From Apiotrichum sp. Y4204 (Eukaryota; Basidiomycota; Tremellomycetes; Trichosporonales; Trichosporonaceae), in the NCBI GenBank assembly GCA_025531455.1, contig JAMYHL010000041.1, forward strand, positions 248,001 through 312,000: a stretch of 64,000 bases of DNA. Reading direction: 5' to 3'. The position numbers were made by a program, and so were the translations under genes. Positions 20,801 through 32,085 of this stretch are shown here, piece after piece. The notes beneath the pieces are model-generated. The model ran no database searches and was not told the origin of the DNA. It saw nothing but the letters and a program-made list of their open reading frames with translations. Numbering within the stretch: position 1 is the stretch's first letter; each line of letters opens with the position of its first letter.

Positions 20801-20884
20801 TCGATTTCCGCGTCCAGTGTTTGCCGCGCGCACACCTGGAACCTGGCGCAAGCAGCAGCACAACACTGGTCTCATCTCCACATC
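17814..20884. other. 3.1-kb gene-free stretch between ERV14 and the fusion gene
   Basis: I find no conserved protein in these 3071 bp. From about 19980 to 20884 the plus strand is strongly C/T-rich and probably forms the long leader of the downstream gene. A perfect 9-bp inverted repeat lies at 19031-19051. ORFs of 80-200 codons exist on both strands but lack recognisable motifs or plausible splice structure. A non-coding transcript is possible but not shown. Confidence 0.5.
19031..19051. repeat. Perfect 9-bp inverted repeat with 3-bp loop
   Basis: The arms ctactgtag and ctacagtag are exact reverse complements around tcg. It could form a short hairpin or be a palindromic protein site. It lies in the gene-free stretch, far from any ORF. 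Confidence 0.6.
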
Positions 20885-23800
20885 ATGTCGCATATCGTCC
20901 ACTCGCTCGAACAGGCCGTCGAAGCCGGCGTCAAGGGCATTATCGACATTGCAGAGGGCTACATGGGAGCTGGAGGAGGCAGTAGTGCCTCCACGCCTGG
21001 TGTAGACCCACCAGAAGGTGACAGCGGCTCACGCAAGCCAGAAGCTCTGGCAAGCCTCGCGGTGGACCCCATCCCGATATCTCCGGTTGCTCACACGACC
21101 GACTCGTCATCACCCACATCCCCTCCCAATCAGACTATGACCCCAGCGTCATCCACGGCCCCCACCACGTCCCTAGCCGCTCGTCTCGCCCTGGTCCAGG
21201 ACCAGCTTGTCCAGCTCACTGACGTCCAGAGCGGCTGGATCTACCTCCAATCGACATATCTCGACAGCGCGGGCGGACAGCGTCGAGTCCGCAGCTTTGG
21301 CTTGAAGAATGTGTCGACAACTCAAGTCGATGTCGAGATCGGATCAGACCTGGACAGCCAAGTTGTGTTCTGGGTCAACGATGATGGGGCATCAGACGCC
21401 CCAGAGTCGTCATCAGTGTCATCGATATCATCGCTGTCGAGCTCGGCGGGCTCTTCCGTTATTGCCCTCTCTATCCCCGTTGGGGCGACAGTCACCATCT
21501 GTCTCGCGTTCCAGCCCTCCCCATCAACTTCCCACCCTTCAACACCTGCAGGGGCGTCTACGCCCTCGAGCGAGGGCGCCGGCACGCCTCGAGTGCTTCC
21601 CGTGGCGTCGACCTCGGACCTGCCTCCCGGTTTGGCAAGTAGCCGCCTCCCCATAACCGCTGCAGCTGCGAATGGAACAGGAAGCATACTTTCTGATGGA
21701 GGGTCGGTCTCTACAATGTCCACTTCTGGACTATCCGTCAGCACACGTGATGGGGGCGCGACCGGCGCCTCTGGACAACGGAGATCAGACCCGATCCACC
21801 GATCCTTCTCGGTTCATGGCAGCATTATCGTGCACGCGACCGCGGCAAGAGACTCGCCGCCAGATGGTCCGAGTCCAGACGCATTGGCCGCCGTTCCACA
21901 GGCACACCAGAATGTCTCGCTTCCCTTCTTCGCCACCGTTTGTCGCTCCTTCTTCTCCGCGGCAGCAATTGACCCGACAACGAGCCTCGTTTCTGGACCC
22001 CAGCTCGGCTCAGGGCAGCTGACAATCGACTTTGGAACCGACAATATTGTGGGAAACGAAGTCCATCGTGACATTCTTCTCGTGAACCGTTCCGAGATTG
22101 ATCTCGTGTGGACCACCGCCATCGTCAACTCGCCCTTCAAGGACTCTGTGTGGTTCTCCTTGCGTGATCTCGATTCTGAGAACGTGTTTGGTGTGGACAC
22201 CTCGGCAGAACCAGTGCCGCTTCCAGCACTATCCAGCAGGCACCTACGCCTCGCACTGCATACCACCGCACCAGTGGACGATTTCGAGTTTGAGTTTGTC
22301 ATTTCGAATGCCCATCAGTCTGGAAACGTGGTCACGTGCAAGGCCGTAGGGTCGTGCCAGGCAACCGCGCAGGACGACAGCCTTCGGATACAGAGTGGCT
22401 CGGCACTGGATTATGGCCAAATTGCGGATGGTTTGTGGGCCAAAAAGCTCATTACGATCAAAAATGCCGGTGACAGACCAATCGATGTCCACTTTTCGGC
22501 AACGCCAGGCTATGAGGTTGTCTTTCGACTAGCTGGTGTGGCAGGAGAGGACATTGACGACGAGGATATCGCGCGGATACGACCCCTACGCGACAAGCGG
22601 ACAGAAGCATTATCGCGGACCTCGACACGCGACACGCGTGATGCACTTTCTGTCCGTACTTGGGACGGTTCGAATGGCTCGTTCAACTCGGGGACAGTAG
22701 CGAGCACTTCGGGGCGATCGCAGCTGCTCATAGACCACCAGTCTGTGAGCAGCATGGCGGTGGACACCGACCCAATGTCGGCCCTGACAATGAGTGATCG
22801 CGAAGGATCGATCCCTCCGTCTCGTCCCTTGTCTCGTGTCACGTCGCACGAGTCCGGCTATCGGCCTTCTCGGAATGAGGTCGACTCGGACGATGAAGAG
22901 AATTCACCGCCCCTATTTGCCACTCCGGCAGAAGTCGTGCCTGCGAATCGCGCGGACAACCTTGGCGACAAGGATATTCCCAACCAGATCGAGGAGCTCA
23001 CCATGCGCCCAGGGACAGAGTACCGCATCTTTGCCCTTTACCGTCCTGCGCAGGATCTCGCGAACCCTCCTGAAATCGCGGGTGCGCTGCGCCAGTCGTC
23101 GTTCAAGGTGTTCTTCGACTCGGCACCGAGCTCGCGCTCACGTGGTCACCGCTCCCGCAAGGTGGTGCACTGCACGGCAGAGTCATGCACGTCGATCATC
23201 TCCATTCCCTCAGGCAACCTCATCGACTTTGGCGAGGTGACTGTTGGCGCGTGCAAGACGACCACTATACAGATTGAGAACTTGAGCGCTCTTTCCGCCC
23301 GCGTCGAGATTGCGGCCATCTCTAAGGTGCTGATGACGAACCGCAACGTCATTGTCATTCCGCCGTTTGAGACGGTGCATGAGCGTATCGACTTCTTCCC
23401 CCGCCGCATCAACGACAAGTACGAGAAGCAGGTGTTTGTGCGCAATCTGCTCAACCGCGCAAATAACCAGCTCATCGAAGTACATGCGAAGAACGTCGAC
23501 GTCTACAATGTCACACTCCACTCGCACCTGTACCGCATCCTCACGCCGACGGGCAGCAACTTTGTCGACTTTGGCTCGGTGGTGATAAACTCCCCTTCCG
23601 TCCGGACAGTCATATTCCAGAACCTTTCGCACAAGATGCTCACTCTGGACCTGGCCGCGTCGCAGCCAGAGGACGTCGAGCTGTATATCAAGCGCATCGA
23701 TGCGCCGACTTCCCATGCCAAGGCGATTGCCGCGCAGTACGAGATGCAGGCAGATGGTGATCGGTCAGGGAATGGTAACCTCAAAGAACGCTTCGTCGAG

Positions 23801-26379
23801 TCACTCCAGGACCAAGGATCCAACGAGACCAAGGCGCCGACAAAGTCCAAGGGACGGGACAAGACCGTCGCAAAAGAGAAGATGAAGGACGGCGACAAGG
23901 CTTCCCTCGGCGCTTCCCTCGTGTCCGCTATGAAGAAGGGTGGTCGAGGGCGGCCAGTCCACATTTACGGCAACGCTGTCGTGTTCAAGGACCGGTCCCT
24001 CCTCGATGACCACGACTACTTAGACCTCGCATGTGGACCGCCCGGCCTCGCCTTCCAAGGTACACTTCCTCACTCGAAGCGCGCGCACGTGCTGGAGAAC
24101 ATTGCTCTGGAAGATAAGAGTCTCCTTTCCGGACAGCACCCGCGAGTGCCGAAGCTAGACTTTGCGGGACTAGCAAAATCGAGCGGCCTGGTCAGTAAGG
24201 ACGTAAAGGTGAAACGGTCAAAGTCGGCCGCGGCCACGAAGCGGGATCCCGCGACTCCGACAAAACAACACCCGCGAGCAGTGTCTGGCGGCACCCCCAC
24301 CAGCCCTACTGTGACGCCGATCAAGCCGCCGCTCCTCAAGACGTCCACGTTGTCATCGGCTGGCACCAAGTCGCCTGCCCTCACGGCCAAACGGCTTGAG
24401 CTCAAGACAGACCCCGCTACTGCGGGAGATGTGACAAAGCTCAGCCCCGAGGAACTCATCCTCGCGCTCGAGCAGCACGACGCGCGCCGTAACCTCTCCT
24501 CTGTTACGCACTTTACGCCGGAAGAAGAGGAACAGTATGTGCGCCGCCTCCTCGCCCTCCGCAAGGAGCTCCAGAGCATCATCAGCACTGGCAAGATTGT
24601 GCCTGCCCGGGTTCTCCAGGTGCCACCTGGTTCGTCGCGCCAGGTTATTGTTGTCATGACGCCCAATGGCTCAACACGGCCGCACATAACCACACGCCCG
24701 AAACGTGCAGAATCTCGCATCTACATCAAGGTTGTCGAGTACGACCACTCGTTACTCTCCACTATAGGCCATGCGCGAAGCATGTCTGAGTTGCCTGTGC
24801 GCGACCTCGCCATCCGGTCATCCTGCGTGCGCAGTGTGCTCGAAGTACAGCAGTCGTCCATCAACTTTGGTACCTGCGAGCGCGGTGAACCAAAGTCGCG
24901 TACAATTGTCCTCCACAACAAGAGCGACTGCGCCGGAGTGTACCGAATGCGCACCTCAGGGTCGATTGCTTCCGGCAACCTCAAGTTGGGGCTGGGCCGG
25001 TACGGAGTCGTCTCGGCATTTGGCCGCAAGGAGGTTACGTCTTTCTCATTCACTCCATCACTCGTCGGCAATTTCCAGGAGACGATTGTTGTGGAAAACG
25101 TCCTCGACTCGTACAACGACCAGAACGTGCTTGTCAAGGCGACTGTCCGCAAAATGCCCGCATTCACGCTGGACGCCACCAAAATCGACTTTGCTCCCGC
25201 GCAGCAGGACGCGTGGCCCACGTCATCATCCTTTGTGCTCACCAACACGTCAAAGGCGGATCGCACCTTTGTCATCGAGGCCGCCGAGGCGACACCAACC
25301 ACGGCCTTTGCGGAGCTGTCGCTCTCGCGCGACGAGAAGGATGCGGGTGTCGCGCTGTCCAAGGGCGAGGAGGAGGAAGTGGAGGCAATGCTGCAGAAGC
25401 TCAAGATTGCGCGCAGGAAGAACAAGGCCGACAAGATTGCAAAGTACGAGAAGCGTCTTGCGGAGCTCGGTGTCGTGACTGCGCCTGCAGACGACGCTGC
25501 GTCAACAGACGCCGAGACCGAGGCGGCCAAGTCGGGCCTCAACACCCCAGCCGCTAGCGAACTTCCCACCGTTCCTTCACTCACGTTCACCCTCCAGGCG
25601 AACAAGAAGGCCAAGATCATCGTCAACCTCGTGCCCTCCGGCCACGGCGGGGACGCGTTCACTTCGAGCATCAAGGTCTTTGAGCGCAAGAACACGGACG
25701 AGACGGTTACTATTGACGTCGCCGCCTCGCCAAAGCCTGTTGAGCCGGCGCCGGCGAATACTGCCTCCTCGGACCAAGGTGAGCTAATAATCACACGTTC
25801 GACTCGAGCTGACATCCAGACCCGCTCAACTTGGCCATCATGCGCCACTGCCTCGACCTCACTCTCCAGTGCCCCGTCTCCCCCACTGCGTTCTGTGTTG
25901 GCTCCACCCTCTTCCTTCCTGTGTCCTCGCCGCTGTTCGTCCCGCTCGTGCCGCACTTCCCCACCTTCCCCGACCCAACGACGGGCGGGCCTGCGGGTCT
26001 CCTCCTTGCGGACGGCTATTCGCGCCAGATTCCGGGCAACACGCACGCCGAGGCCAACGCGCTCGCCAACTTCCGCGATCGTATGGTGGCGCTCGAGGAC
26101 GAGGCGCCCGCCGGTCTTCCCAAGACGGCGGACATTCTCGCGCAAGCGTCGTGCTTTGCGACCATGGAGCCGTGCAGCGTGCGGACATCCGGCGGGCCGA
26201 GCTGCGCGCTCGAGCTCGTCCGCGCCAAGGTCAAGGCTGTCCTCCTCGGCGTCGAGGAGCCGCCAGACTTTGTGCAGTGCGAGGGCGTGCGCATTCTCGA
26301 ACAGGGCGGCGTGGAAGTCCGCCGTGTGATTGGTCTCGAGGACGAGTGTCTCCGGCTCGCGCGCCGCGGGCGCACCTAA
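20885..26379 (+). CDS. ASH/Hydin-like immunoglobulin-repeat protein fused to a Rib2/RibD-type deaminase domain
   Basis: The model is 1817 residues in two exons (20885-25778, 25820-26379). The first 350 residues are Ser/Thr/Pro-rich. At least six repeats follow with the pattern hydrophobic-[DN]-[FY]-G, a G, then a strand and N-x-S: IDFGTDNIVGNE near residue 380, LDYGQIADG near 507, IDFGEVTVG near 779, VDFGSVVIN near 893, INFGTCERG near 1325 and IDFAPAQQD near 1434. These look like ASH/MSP/Hydin immunoglobulin-like folds that act as scaffolds. A coiled coil (about 1500-1545) and a basic Lys-rich linker are present. After a 41-nt intron the C-terminal 186 residues form a zinc cytidine-deaminase fold with HAEANAL (His about 1707) and ATMEPCSVRTSGGPSC (Cys about 1750 and 1760). 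The C-x9-C spacing is like that of fungal riboflavin-pathway deaminases. Splicing is in frame and no promoter-sized gap separates the halves. The substrate is unknown. Confidence 0.78.
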
Positions 26380-28689
26380 TCGGAGCAGTAGCGATTCTTC
26401 TCTCACTGATTGTAATCGGCGCCGCTGGGCGCCAGGTAGTTGTCGGTAGTTGTCAGTACCACTGATGTCGGTAGCCAATACCCCTTCCAATGTACTTGCA
26501 CCCCCCGCCAACCCAACCTATCGTATTCCCCGTTCCCTGGACGCCCCCCCCTATATCTCTCTCCCCCTTACCTATCTCTCTCTCATTCTTCCACTCGTCC
26601 CCTCCCCCCCCTCCACCCCCTTCACTTCACTACTCGCATCCACTGTCACTTGTCTGTATGCATGCCCCGACCGGAGCTCGTGTGTGCTCGCCTTTTAGCT
26701 GGCTGTTGCGGCCCGCTGCAACAGGGACGAGAGAGGATGTTTCTGCAGGGAGCAGTGGTGGCTTGGGCCGAGACTTGAGACATTCTTGTTGCACTCCTGT
26801 GTGCTTACATGCTTACCCGCATGCCACAGAACGTGGTCCAATGAAAAATGCCGTCAGCCTGGGAGTGAGGAGCTGCAGCATGCAGGTACAGTGAATGGGT
26901 GGGTGGCAATTGCATGGCTATCAGGCGGGGGCCCCTCGGACTGGCTTGCACAGCTACGGCGCTGCCGGTGGGATCAGATTTGATTCCGCTCTCTGCCCTT
27001 CCCCGGGTAGCTTGTGGCGTGTGGCTTGTGGGACTGTGTGGCCGTCGTCGCGCTGCTCGCAGCTGGGCTAGCTGGGCCTCGCTGGCCGGCGCTCGTTGCT
27101 TGCCCTGCTCCCTGCTCCCTGCTCCGCTCGCATGCTCGCAGCTCGCAGCCAGCCATCATCATCATCGAACACTCGTCTCCGGTCTCCGCTCCATCAAGCG
27201 ACTCCGGTGGACACTAGGACCGCCGACCGCACCCCGCACCCCACCTCTTACACCTCCCGCTCAGCAGGATAAGGACGAGCAGCACCGCTGAAGAGTGCAC
27301 GCCGCGTCCCACTTCTGTCTAGTCGACCCGCTTCGACTATCGAGCTATCGACCCGCGACTCTCGCGCCTCGACTCTCGCGACCTTCGATTCGCGGCGACT
27401 CGTGACCCGCGTCCCGCGACCCGCGACCACCCACCGCCCGCGACCTCTCGCGCGTATCCCCCACTTCGCCCGCTGGTTCCCGCGACCCCGCGCCGACGAA
27501 CGTCAACTTGGGCTGCGCGTCAGCGATTCCGTGAGTACCCAGCTGAGATAAGGGAGGAGAGAAGAGGAAGACTGTGGAGGAAGATAGAGCAGAACGTCGT
27601 GGCTTCGCGGCGCGTCACAGCGTCACGCAAACTTCTGGTCGGGCGCTGCGGGGGAGCTGGTGATCGGGTGATGGTCGCACGCTGCGGCTGTCGCCGTACC
27701 GTGCCACCGCCCAACGCTGCGCCGCCGCTGCCGAGTCCGGAGATGCGTCCGCGCGCGCGATACTATGCACAGAGGCCAGAACTTGCACGGCGTATGCAAC
27801 CGAGAGCTGTTCAGCTGGCGGCTGCTACACTCGGTGGCCGCGTTGCTATCACTTGCTCGGCGGTCGCGTGCGCTCGTTCCTCCGGCTCCGCACACCCGCC
27901 ACTCCAACTCTCAGCGGTCTAGGCACGCGACACGGCGACGTCGCTGGGCATCTGCGATAACGGCGGTCGGGTTGCAGCTCGCGTTCGGATGCGATAGGCT
28001 GCGGGTACGCGACTGGGTTAGCCCCGGAGTGCGGACACGCTAGTCAAATGCGGCGTTGCATATGCTGCGCGGCTCTGTCTGATCGTCCATCTGCTTCGAG
28101 CGGGCTCAGCGCTCTGCATCTGTGTCCTGCGCTCTGCGTTCTGCGTTCTTGCGCTGTGCGCTGTGCATTGTGCGTTCGTGCTGCGCTCAATCCTTCGTGG
28201 CCCCCAGACCCAAGGGCTTGGATCCACCACATTTGATTCCCCAGGCCAAGTCCATCCGGTTGGGTCCGTGTGTCCATGTGTCGTCGCGGCGGGGGACCGG
28301 GAGCGAGCGCGCGCTCGGGCTTGGACCTTCAGAACCTCATCGACGGCGGTGCTCTGTTGCCCGCTCGTGATGCCCAGAGCGCCCGCCACGCTTCTCATCT
28401 GCGTCGTCCAATGCCATGTCCCAGTCGCAGGTGGTGGCTGTGTGTGTCGTGTCCCAACTGTTTCTCATTGATTGTTCCTTGACCTGTGTCTCAACATTAC
28501 AATCCGCGGCGCCCCCCACAGTATCACCGTTTCTCTATTCTTCTTCACCGCCATCCATCACTCTACCCAATCCCTCCCTGTCTGCTATTACATTGCCTTC
28601 CCCAGCACCACCGCTTGTTCCGCCACCGCCTCCACCTCAATCAACCGGCAGACTAACATCAGACCACCACCATTTCGTAACGACCGAGA
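26380..28689. other. 2.3-kb stretch upstream of the ataxin-2 homologue
   Basis: This stretch holds the 3' flank of the fusion gene, C-rich pyrimidine tracts (26520-26660) and a GC-rich, repetitive leader (27280-27530, many cgcgac and gactc units). No conserved coding sequence, including no Lsm domain, is visible. A possible leader intron is listed separately. Confidence 0.5.
27531..28662 (+). other. Possible 5'-UTR intron of the ataxin-2 homologue
   Basis: A strong donor (gtgagt) at 27531 follows a C-rich leader-like sequence. A good branch point and acceptor (ctaacatcag) end at 28662, 27 bp before the ATG. The interval would be a 1.1-kb leader intron, far longer than coding introns here. 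RNA reads are needed; this is a sequence-signal inference. Confidence 0.3.
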
Positions 28690-31558
28690 ATGACATCGAT
28701 GCGCGGACGTGGGCGCGGGGCGCGGGGCAGCCCCGTCGGCGGTGACTCTATGAGGTGCGTACAAATTGTGGAATCAGGTCTGGGAGAAGGCCCGGAGAAG
28801 GAGGGAACGCGCCGACCCCGTTCACTTGCTGTCGGCTTCGCGCCGTTGATGCGACATTCCGACGCCTCCCGAGCGTGTGTCTCCATTGTCACCACTTCCG
28901 TGATGAATTGTCGCTCCGCGCTTCGCGCTCCGCGTTGATTGTTGGCTGTTTCATTCCTCCACCTTCCTGCCTTCCCCACCCCCGCCTCCATTGGCCACCA
29001 CCCATGCTCACCCCCAGACGCGGTTCGTGGCGCGGTGGCCCGCCCGGCTCTGCTGGCTATGCGTCCCGCAACGCCAACTCGAATGCCAATTCGTAAGTAG
29101 CTTCCGTGTACAGGTCTCAACAGCTACTGATATTCAGAAACAAGGTGGACGACAAGGCCGGCAAGGGTGCGTTACCAGACAAGCCGAGAGGTGAAGAGGC
29201 CCAAAAGCCCCATCAGTCACATTACTGACACCGCCACACAGGCTTCCAAACGGACACGGACATTTCGGCTTCTTCCCGCAACGCCGAGCGCGAGCTCAAG
29301 CCGTGGTCTGCGCCCGAGGAAGAGCGCCCGGCCGGCCCCAACGGCGCCACTCCTGTCTCTGCGCAGGCCGTTCGTGATGCTCTCACTTTCGGTATGGGAT
29401 CGAGCTCGACGCCGTGGGATCAGTTTGAGACCAACACACGCCTGTTCGGCGCCAAGACCGACTATGACGAAGAGATTTACACCACCAAGCTTGACCGTAA
29501 CGCCTCTGACTACAAGAAGCGCGAGCGCAATGCCGACCGCCTTGCCGCCGAGATCATGTCCAAGACGTCGAGCAATGCGCACGTTGCCGAGGAGCGTGGC
29601 CAGACGGTTCCCGGGGACAACAAGGACGACGAGGAGAAGTACTCGGGCGTTGTGCGCGGCCAGGGTGCCTATGTGCCCCCTGGTGCACGCAAGACTGCCA
29701 CTGGTGCCCCCCGCAAGGACGGTGCCAAGGACTCACCCAGGCTCACTCCCAAGCTGGCCGCCAAGGAGATTCCGAAGCAGGAGGCTCCAAAGGACGCGTC
29801 CAAGGAAGCCCCCAAGGGACCTGCTTCTAAGGAGCTTCCCGCGGTCGACACCAAGAGCAACGGTAAGACTGCCCCCTCGCCCGTCCCGCCCAACACCATT
29901 GCGCCCCTCCCCACTCCCCCTGTCCTTGTGGCCGCTCCCTCCTCCTCGCCATCCCCTGCTCCCCCTGTTCTGTCGTCTCGCCACTCGGGTGACGCAGTCG
30001 TCATTGACCCCGCCATTGCCTCCCTCGGCCCTGCCCCTCCCGTCGCCGCAACGACCATGGCTCGCAGCACCTCGTCCGTTCCTCCTCAGCAGGCAAACGC
30101 CCACGCAGCCGAGAGGGACACTGGCTCGGCCACCACACCGATGAGCAAGGCCCCGATCGGCGCTGTTCTGGACTCGGCGCGCCAGTTTGTCGAGTCTGAG
30201 CGCGAACGTGCCCAGGCCCGCAAGCAGTCGATGGCAAAGAATGAGAGGGCTCACGTGCTTGCCGACCTCAAGTCGTGGCAATCAAAGTTCAAGGTGCCGC
30301 TTCCCATCCCCAAGGACATTCTCCCCATCCTGTCCAAGGACGAGATCAAGCAGAAGGAGATTGAGGCCAAGGCTGAAAAGTCGTTGCACGAGGCGCAGGA
30401 ACGCAAGAAGGCTGGTGTGGTGGCCTCCAAGTCTCCCACCGCTTCGTCCAGCGCCGCTCTCTCTCCCGAGCCCGGCAAGCCAGCGGGGATCAAGAAGATT
30501 CCGATGAAGATCCCCGAGATCCCGCCCTTCCGCAAACGCGTGCCGCCCGCCGTCCCCGTTCCTGAGACTGCTGCACAGAACATCCCGCTCGTCACCTCTC
30601 CCACGCCCTCCAACGCCTCGGTTCACTCGGCTGCGAAGCTCAACCCGAATGCCTCGGCATTTGTCTTCAAGCCCAACCCCTCGGCGGCGGCCTTCCAGCC
30701 TGGATCGTCTACGGTCACTTCGCCCGCTTCGACCTCTGCCAAGCTCCCCGCGACGGGCACCCCCGCGGGTCCGTCCGCTGCTGGCCCCGCTGCCGCGTCG
30801 GCTTCCCCCAAGAACCCCTTCTACCGCGACGGTCCCCCCAAGAGGATAACAGTCGACCCGCGGACCGACTTTAGCCCTTTCAAGCACGGCCAGGTTCCCC
30901 CCGCCACCACCATTCCCCTTCAGTGGCCGTACACTGGACGCCGCTCGTCCGTTGCCCTGCACAACGTGCCCCTCCACCAGATGGCAGCCATGCAGCCGGG
31001 CTTTGACGGCGACGAGCAGACATCGCCGCACCCCGGTCCCCCGCCCATGATCCAGAACGTGCCTCCCAACCTCTTCTACCGCTACCAGCCAGGTATGCCT
31101 CCCATGCAGAGCGGTATGATGGGGCCCATGTTCTCCCCGGGCCCGGGCTTTATGCCGCCGCAGATGGGTTCGCCCCACCTTGGCCAGCCTCCACAGCACG
31201 GCCCGAACGGCAGTGAGTAAAGAGTACACCAACTCCAGGCGCAGACTAACCCCCAGTGCCGATGTACTTTGCAAACGGCATGCCGCCCGGCACCCAATTT
31301 GTCCCTCCCCAGATGTTGCATTTCCACCCCAATGGCCCAGGCCGGCCCGGGCCAGGACCCATGTTCTACCCGCAGCAGATGCAGGGCCACCAGGCGCCGC
31401 AGAGTGAGTACAGAAGAGGCTCATCGCTGACTCTGGTAGTGCAGCCGCAGATGTCGTTCCAGGGCCAGCCGACGCCGCCCCAGCCTCACTTCCAGCAGGC
31501 ATTGCCTCCGCAGGGTGGGCCGGGAGGGCCGCCGCAGCCGTACGAGGCGTCGGCGTAA
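28690..31558 (+). CDS. PBP1: Ataxin-2/Pbp1 homologue with LsmAD and PAM2 motifs
   Basis: An 801-residue protein comes from six exons (28690-28754, 29018-29092, 29138-29166, 29242-31212, 31257-31403, 31440-31558). Ataxin-2/Pbp1 binds poly(A)-binding protein and promotes RNA granule assembly and poly(A) control. The N-terminus is a short Arg/Gly-rich tail (MRGRGRGARGS, RGSWRGGPPG). Residues 57 to about 165 contain the ataxin-2 motifs GFQTDTDIS, ERELKPW and the LsmAD core WDQFETNTRLFG, then YDEEIYTTKLDR. A PAM2-like motif (AKLNPNASAFVFKP, from about residue 521) should bind the PABP MLLE domain. The rest is Pro/Ser/Ala-rich, and the C-terminus is Pro/Met/Gln/Gly-rich (MPPMQSGMMGPMF). The Lsm fold that normally precedes the LsmAD is not encoded, even when intron 1 (263 nt) is searched in all frames. 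Confidence 0.86.
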
Positions 31559-32085
31559 ATGGGCGTGTGGGGTGGAGGTTACCATCACGGGCGATGCGAA
31601 GAAGTGGGCGTGGCAGGAGGAGGAGGTGAGGCGGAGGCGCAAGCACAAGGCGGCCGCCGCGCAACAGCAGGGGCCCAGTAGTAGGCGGCTCGGCGTCCAT
31701 CTGACGACCGTGCAGGCACGGGATGCACTCGTGTCATATGAGATGCTTGAGGGTATGGTCGTGGGTTGTGGAGCACCGACACAGGGAGGGAGTACAGATT
31801 GCTACAGAGAGCGAGGATTTCGAGTTTGCATGATCCTGTCAGTTGAGGCGTCGCGATACAGGCGGCGAAGGCATGTGGTATCATCACCAATCTACGAATA
31901 AACAGGACACGCGCGCCAGCGTATCTGCAGCGCGGCGTGGACTACAGAACAAAGGCAGACAAATAAAAGCAGGCAGGAGAACGGATACGGGTAGACATAT
32001 GGAGGCCGAAATGAACGACACGGTCGGCCAGCACGCTGCGGCGGCGGTCAAGATTCATGTACGTGTCGTACCGGGTGAGAAGCGC
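31559..32085. other. Convergent 3' region between the ataxin-2 homologue and the CYSTM gene
   Basis: These 527 bp lie between facing stop codons. They are purine-rich near 31610-31650 and become AT-richer after 31800. No gene is seen. Confidence 0.5.

Noticed and set aside
17814..20884. tRNA, 5S rRNA or snRNA genes in the large gaps
   Set aside because: I looked for GGTTCGANTCC-type B boxes and conserved 5S or U6 cores on both strands in the gene-free stretches and saw none. A covariance-model scan would settle it.
25779..26329. Unspliced continuation of the 1814-codon frame through the intron of the fusion gene
   Set aside because: The frame is open past 25779 but yields Arg/Ser/Pro-rich sequence without motifs. 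Splicing the 41-nt intron gives the HAE and EPC deaminase motifs.
24721..26511. 596-codon minus-strand ORF opposite the fusion gene
   Set aside because: It is an antisense shadow; the opposite strand has recognisable ASH repeats and a deaminase.
30282..31700. 472-codon minus-strand ORF opposite the ataxin-2 homologue
   Set aside because: It is Gly/Arg-rich antisense of a Pro/Ser-rich coding strand, with no motif.
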